From contig JACZUQ010000031.1 of assembly GCA_022573065.1 (NCBI GenBank), forward strand, positions 1 through 8,751: DNA of 8,751 nt. The letters run 5' to 3'. The DNA is from Nitrososphaerota archaeon. GTDB taxonomy: Archaea; Thermoproteota; Nitrososphaeria; Nitrososphaerales; Nitrosopumilaceae. Below, piece after piece: positions 4,871 through 8,751 of this stretch. The translations under genes and the position numbers were made by a program. The notes under the pieces were generated by a model, which worked only from the letters and a program-made list of their open reading frames with translations, was not told the DNA's origin and did no database searches. Numbering within the stretch: the first letter of the stretch is position 1; the number at the start of each line of letters is the position of its first letter.

Positions 4871-7800
4871 ATGGCTGTAGCATATAATGTAGAGCAAAAT
4901 AAGCTCACTATTTTAGATGGATTGCTTTTGCGTCTATTTAATGAAAATAAAATAAAATTAAAAATTGATTCTAAAAATAGAATAGATATTCCTAATGATT
5001 TAAAATCAAAAATAGATGGAACACTAAATGTTCGTGCAAATTTATTAGCAAAAACAAAAAATGAAAAAAATATTTTAACGACTGATAAACAAATGGAAAC
5101 CCTAATAGGAAATTTTTATTATTATACAAATCAATTAGATAAAGCACAAATTTTTTATGAAAAATCTATTGAAATGGATCCTAAATTTATTGAGCCAATA
5201 TTTAACAAAGGAAACCTATTAGCAAACGTTGGAAATGAGGTTGAAGCTATAGCATGTTTTGATGAAACATTGAAAATTGATCCAAATTATTTTGATGCAT
5301 TATGCTCTAAAGGAGATTCTTTGTTTAAAATGTCAAAATATGATGAAGCAATAAGATGTTATGATAAAACTTTAGAGATTGATCCTAACTATTTTGATGC
5401 ATTATACAATAAAGGAATTGCCTTAGCAAAAACAGAAAGACATGAAGAAGCAATAACATTTTTTGAACAAACTATTAACATAAAATCAAATCATATTCCA
5501 TCGTTATATAACAAAGGATATTCACTTGCAAAATTGGGAAAGCATCAAGAAGCGCTCAGTTATTGTGATAAAGCATTAAAGATTGATTCAGAGTTTTTTG
5601 ATGCTTTAATTACAAAAGGAATGGTTTTAACCATTAACGGTAGTTACGAAGAAGCATTATATTATTTTAATAAAACTTTGGAATTAGATCCAAAAAATCC
5701 AGATGTTTTATACAATAAAGGGATATGTTTAGCAAAGCTTGGAAAATACGAATCAGCTTTATCATACTACAATAAAGCTTTAGAAATTGAACATAACCCA
5801 GAAATTTTACTTTACAAAGGTAATGTGTATGTACAACTTGGAAAGTATAGTGATGCTCTAATATCTTATGACAGCGCGTTAACGATTAAACCAGATTATT
5901 TTGATGCATTATTTAGAAAAGGATTACTTTTAGCACATTTAGGTAAACCAAGTGATGCAATAGTATTCTATGATGATGCGCTAAAAATCAAACCAGATTA
6001 TTTTGATGCGCTATTCCAAAAAGGGCTATTATTTGAACAACTGGGAAGACAGAAAGAGGCCTTGGAATATTTTGAGAGAGCTGTTTCAATTGAACCAAAG
6101 AATTTTGAAGCTAGATATCATAAAGGTAGATGTCATGCCCATCTTGGAGAATACGATAACGCTATAGCATGTTATGATGAATCATTAAAAATTAATCCTC
6201 AATTTTCTGATGCATTATTCCATAAAGGTTTGCTACATGCGTTTCTTGGAACACATGATGATGCATTAACATATTATGATAAGGCTCTTAAAATTAATCC
6301 ACAGCACTCAGACATACTTCTTCATAAAGGTAGAACTCTTGCACACCTTGGCAAATCTCAAGATGCATTAAGTTATTACAACAAAGCTCTTAAAATAAAT
6401 CCTCAACATGCAGAGGTGCTTTTCCATAAAGCAATGTTGTTAGAACATATTGGAAAACATGGTGATGCCATAATAGACTATGATAAAGCATTAAAAATCA
6501 TTCCAAATTATGTTGATGTTCTATATCATAAGGGTCTGTTACTTGAACAACTTGGTAATCATGGTGATTCAATATTATGTTATGATAAAGCGCTAAAAGC
6601 AATCCCTGATAACTTTAATGTATTATTTCGCAAAGGAATGTTACTTGCACGTTTTGGAAAACATGGTGATGCCATAGTTTGTTATGATGACGCACTTAAA
6701 ATCAAACCAGATGATTTTGATGCACTATTTCAAAAAGGATTGGTGCTTGAACATCTTGGAAACTATAAAGATGCAATAAAATGTTATGATAAAGCTCTAG
6801 AACATAATTCTCAACATACTGAAGCATTATTACACAAAGGACTATCATTATTTGCAATTCACGAATATGAATTAGCTATAAAATTATTCAATCAGATTCT
6901 AACAATTATTCCAAATCATATCCTAGCTCTATTCAATAAAGGATTAACATTTGGAAAACTTGGTTTAAATGATGATGCAATACATTGTTATGATAGAGTA
7001 TTATCAGTAGATGCAAAACATATACTTTCGTTATTACACAAAGGGCTTACTTTATCACATCTAAAGAAATTCAATGAAGCAATCTTGTGTTTTAATAAAG
7101 TCTTAGAAAATGAAACAAATAACATAGTAGCGCTAGTAAAGAAGGCTGATTCTTTAGTAAGTTTAGGAGTTATCAATGATGCCCTAGCATTTTATGATAA
7201 AGCTCTCAAAATTAATCCAGAAAACATTGAAGCATTATTTAACAAAGCAATGGCTTTATCAAACATATCAAGACATGAAAATGCCCTTCACTGTTTTGAC
7301 AAAGTCATAGAAATTGATCCTCACAATAGTAATGCTGTATTTAATAAAGGCCTCTCACTTGTAGAACAAGCAAATTATCCCATGGCACTTGCATGTTTTG
7401 ATAAAGCCTTTGAATTAGATCCAGATAATCTTGAGCCCTTAGTTCAAAAAGGTTTGATATTTTCTAGATTGAGAAATCATAAAGAGGCACTTGCAAGTTT
7501 CAATTATGTTCTTGAACATGAACCTGAAAACTTTACTTCATTGTATTACAAAGGGATTTCATTATCAGCAATAGGTCAATACGAAAAATCTCTCGCACTG
7601 TTTGATAGAGCATTAAAACAGGAGCCCTCTAATGTTAATGTATTATTAAACAAAGGACGTGCATTTTCAATTCTAGGCCAATATGAAAAATCGGTGTCAT
7701 GTTTTGACAGTGTTTTAGATATTGAACCAGAAAATTCTGGTGCCTTATATAACAAAGCAAATTCACTAGCAACTTTAGGACAGCACGAACAAGCAATTCC

Positions 7801-8197
7801 ATTATTTGATAAAGCTTTGAATATAGAACCTGCAAATGTAGAAATTCTTATCAGTAAAGCAATGACACTTCATGCCATTTGTCAATATGAAGAAGCCATT
7901 TCATGTTTTGATGATATATTGGCGATACAAAAAGAAAATCCAGAGATTATGTATAGAAAAACAAAAACTGTGATAAAACAAGGAAATATTCTTGATTCAA
8001 TAAATATCCTAAGAAGAGTTGTAGAGATAGATCCAATCTACAAAGAAATAATCAAAAAAGAGATGGAATTTGCTAGTTTAAGAGATAACCCACTTTTCAA
8101 AGAGATAATACAAGGAAAAACTAAATTTGATAGAACTGATGAAGATCATTTCCAAAGATCTACTAATAAAACAAAGATTCTTGAAAATAAATTCTAA
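4871..8197 (+). CDS. Giant TPR-repeat protein (29 TPR units)
   Basis: An 1108-residue cytoplasmic protein with no signal peptide, membrane segment or recognisable catalytic domain. Residues 1-73 are a Lys/Asn-rich non-repeat region. From about 74 to 1058 the chain is a continuous run of tetratricopeptide repeats: one N-terminal unit (74-107), then 28 units of 34 residues (one, unit 6, has 33). The typical unit reads DALFNKGLLLAxLGKYxDAI, then xCYDKALKINPxxF, with Gly at TPR position 8, Ala at 20 and Pro at 32 conserved and Lys at position 7 in all 28. Twelve units carry Cys at the same helix-B position. The end (1059-1108) has the LRDNPLFKEIIQ cap common after the last TPR, then a polar tail. 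TPR solenoids bind peptides or assemble complexes, so this is probably a scaffold; the partner is unknown. ATG 4871 is the first start, and the first repeat lies well inside. The gene stands alone, divergent from the surface protein. Confidence 0.9.
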   Translation: MAVAYNVEQNKLTILDGLLLRLFNENKIKLKIDSKNRIDIPNDLKSKIDGTLNVRANLLAKTKNEKNILTTDKQMETLIGNFYYYTNQLDKAQIFYEKSIEMDPKFIEPIFNKGNLLANVGNEVEAIACFDETLKIDPNYFDALCSKGDSLFKMSKYDEAIRCYDKTLEIDPNYFDALYNKGIALAKTERHEEAITFFEQTINIKSNHIPSLYNKGYSLAKLGKHQEALSYCDKALKIDSEFFDALITKGMVLTINGSYEEALYYFNKTLELDPKNPDVLYNKGICLAKLGKYESALSYYNKALEIEHNPEILLYKGNVYVQLGKYSDALISYDSALTIKPDYFDALFRKGLLLAHLGKPSDAIVFYDDALKIKPDYFDALFQKGLLFEQLGRQKEALEYFERAVSIEPKNFEARYHKGRCHAHLGEYDNAIACYDESLKINPQFSDALFHKGLLHAFLGTHDDALTYYDKALKINPQHSDILLHKGRTLAHLGKSQDALSYYNKALKINPQHAEVLFHKAMLLEHIGKHGDAIIDYDKALKIIPNYVDVLYHKGLLLEQLGNHGDSILCYDKALKAIPDNFNVLFRKGMLLARFGKHGDAIVCYDDALKIKPDDFDALFQKGLVLEHLGNYKDAIKCYDKALEHNSQHTEALLHKGLSLFAIHEYELAIKLFNQILTIIPNHILALFNKGLTFGKLGLNDDAIHCYDRVLSVDAKHILSLLHKGLTLSHLKKFNEAILCFNKVLENETNNIVALVKKADSLVSLGVINDALAFYDKALKINPENIEALFNKAMALSNISRHENALHCFDKVIEIDPHNSNAVFNKGLSLVEQANYPMALACFDKAFELDPDNLEPLVQKGLIFSRLRNHKEALASFNYVLEHEPENFTSLYYKGISLSAIGQYEKSLALFDRALKQEPSNVNVLLNKGRAFSILGQYEKSVSCFDSVLDIEPENSGALYNKANSLATLGQHEQAIPLFDKALNIEPANVEILISKAMTLHAICQYEEAISCFDDILAIQKENPEIMYRKTKTVIKQGNILDSINILRRVVEIDPIYKEIIKKEMEFASLRDNPLFKEIIQGKTKFDRTDEDHFQRSTNKTKILENKF
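5090..8044 (+). repeat. Array of 102-bp TPR-coding units
   Basis: The coding sequence shows a 102-bp period through nearly the whole gene. Protein units are well conserved, while synonymous sites differ between most copies, so the array is old and held by selection on the protein. Some units are closer: those at 5921-6022 and 6635-6736, seven units (714 bp) apart, share 25 of 34 residues and long stretches of DNA. Confidence 0.9.
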
Positions 8198-8250
8198 ATG
8201 ATTCATAAATAAATTTCAATTTGTTTTTGTAAAATTACAACAACAATCAA

Positions 8251-8261
8251 TTTTTGTTTTT
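8251..8261 (+). terminator. T-rich terminator of the TPR gene
   Basis: TTTTTGTTTTT lies 54 nt after the stop codon of the TPR gene, with a weaker T stretch at 8221-8228. A small dyad TTGTAAAATTACAA (8227-8240) precedes it. Oligo-T tracts are the usual archaeal termination signal. Confidence 0.55.
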
Positions 8262-8281
8262 ACAATTAAAAGAATCAAAAA

Positions 8282-8326
8282 ATCGTATGTTCAGTACGAA
8301 CATCATATTGGATATGAGATAGAATT
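8282..8326 (+). promoter_or_regulatory. Conserved 45-bp promoter block, copy 2
   Basis: This copy matches the block at 2224-2268 (minus) at 40 of 45 positions. Its dyad is ATGTTCAGTACGAACAT (8287-8303; arms ATGTTC/GAACAT around 5 nt), and the segment GGATATGAGATAGAATT (8310-8326) is identical to copy 1. Differences fall mainly in the dyad centre, as expected for a protein-binding site under selection at its arms. The block ends 30 nt before ATG 8357. Confidence 0.75.
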
Positions 8327-8336
8327 CAATTAAAAT
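8327..8336 (+). promoter_or_regulatory. TATA-like element of the CBS-like gene
   Basis: CAATTAAAAT follows the conserved block directly, and its TTAAAA core (8330-8335) is centred about 25 nt before ATG 8357, which suits a leaderless mRNA. An AGGTG (8347-8351) 5 nt before the ATG could act as a ribosome binding site if transcription starts further upstream. Confidence 0.45.
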
Positions 8337-8356
8337 CATATTCAATAGGTGTGAAG

Positions 8357-8751
8357 ATGATATACAATCAAAAAATTAATAGTGTATGGAAAAAAAATCT
8401 AAATAAGATATTTAATAAAAATTCTAATTCAAAGGAAAATCAATTACTTTTTCAATCAATTAATACAGGAAAAAGTTTAGAATTGCAAGAATGTCTTTTT
8501 GAAGATTTATTACCACAGACTCTTGTTTCTATACCTATTTCTAGGATAGAAAATACTGACAATGTTTGGATTGCATGTTCTATGCTATCAAGAGTATCAG
8601 ATATAACAAATAATTTAGTTGTTCTAGAAAAAGAATTTCCTTTAGGAATAGTAAGTGCAAAAGAAATTTTGAAAGGATTATTAAAAAATCCTACACCATA
8701 CTATTTCCATGATATTTTAGTTGAAGAAATTATGAACAGAAGATTTTATCT
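8357..8751 (+). CDS. CBS-domain-like protein, partial (5' part)
   Basis: The first 131 codons of a gene that runs off the right edge. Residues 1-45 are polar and Lys/Asn-rich, without a signal peptide. From about residue 55 the sequence resembles a CBS half-domain: an opening strand (LVSIPISRIENTDN), a helix with WIACSMLSRV, a strand NNLVVLE, then PLGIVSAKEILKGLLKNP, where the GIVSxKEIL pattern is the usual CBS strand-turn-helix. EEIMNRRFY at the end looks like the start of a second CBS motif, as in paired (Bateman) modules that bind adenine nucleotides or similar ligands. I cannot see whether an effector domain follows. ATG 8357 is the only ATG near the promoter. The gene shares the 45-bp upstream block with the secreted WWG protein, so common regulation is likely. 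The CBS call is moderate because only about one motif is visible. Confidence 0.65.
   Translation, partial: MIYNQKINSVWKKNLNKIFNKNSNSKENQLLFQSINTGKSLELQECLFEDLLPQTLVSIPISRIENTDNVWIACSMLSRVSDITNNLVVLEKEFPLGIVSAKEILKGLLKNPTPYYFHDILVEEIMNRRFY

Noticed and set aside
6988..7176. 62-codon minus-strand reading frame within the TPR gene
   Set aside because: Antisense to conserved TPR units; its sequence is explained by the complement of the repeat codons.
7635..7835. 66-codon minus-strand reading frame within the TPR gene
   Set aside because: Another antisense shadow of the TPR repeats, without start signals.
5090..8044. Regular 102-bp repeats as a possible CRISPR or satellite array
   Set aside because: The period equals 34 codons, the frame is open throughout, and variation follows TPR structural constraints; there are no constant repeats with unique spacers.
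8198..8281. Possible small RNA gene after the TPR gene
   Set aside because: Only a weak 6+6 dyad and T-rich runs are visible, which a terminator explains; no promoter or stable fold is evident.

Overview
The window is AT-rich and densely coding, and it looks like the genome of an ammonia-oxidising archaeon of the Nitrososphaerota (Thaumarchaeota), most likely a Nitrosopumilus/Nitrosarchaeum/Nitrosotenuis-type lineage. The evidence is archaeal throughout. There is an archaellin N-terminus with a class III signal peptide, a TrmB-family regulator, TATA boxes about 26 nt upstream of start codons that fit leaderless transcripts, and secreted proteins of a style typical of this phylum (a WWG helical module; Ig-like repeats ending in one C-terminal membrane anchor). 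The lineage assignment comes from recognising protein style, not from a search.

Layout from left to right: (1) the 5' end of an archaellin gene on the minus strand, cut by the window edge; (2) a 271-nt divergent intergenic region with two perfect-arm dyads near the TATA box of the next gene; (3) a TrmB-type regulator on the plus strand, starting at TTG 401; (4) a short convergent spacer; (5) a secreted WWG-module protein on the minus strand; (6) a 45-bp conserved block in the 67-nt gap before it; (7) an 833-residue surface protein on the minus strand with repeated Ig-like modules; (8) a 98-nt divergent promoter region; (9) an 1108-residue protein made almost wholly of TPR units (29 counted); (10) a spacer with a T-rich terminator and a second copy of the 45-bp block; (11) the 5' part of a CBS-domain-like gene, cut by the right edge.

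Most of the window concerns the cell surface and its regulation: archaellum filament subunit, two secreted or anchored proteins, one DNA-binding regulator, one large protein-interaction scaffold and one probable ligand-sensing CBS protein. The most notable structure is the 45-bp block upstream of both the WWG protein and the CBS gene, identical at 40 of 45 positions and in the same orientation relative to each downstream gene. It contains a 17-bp dyad (ATGTTC N5 GAACAT) and ends directly at the TATA-like sequence, so the two genes probably share a regulator. Its position also implies that the WWG protein starts at TTG 2170, behind a GGTGAT ribosome binding site, and not at ATG 2203. No CRISPR array, tRNA, rRNA, transposase or defence system was seen.
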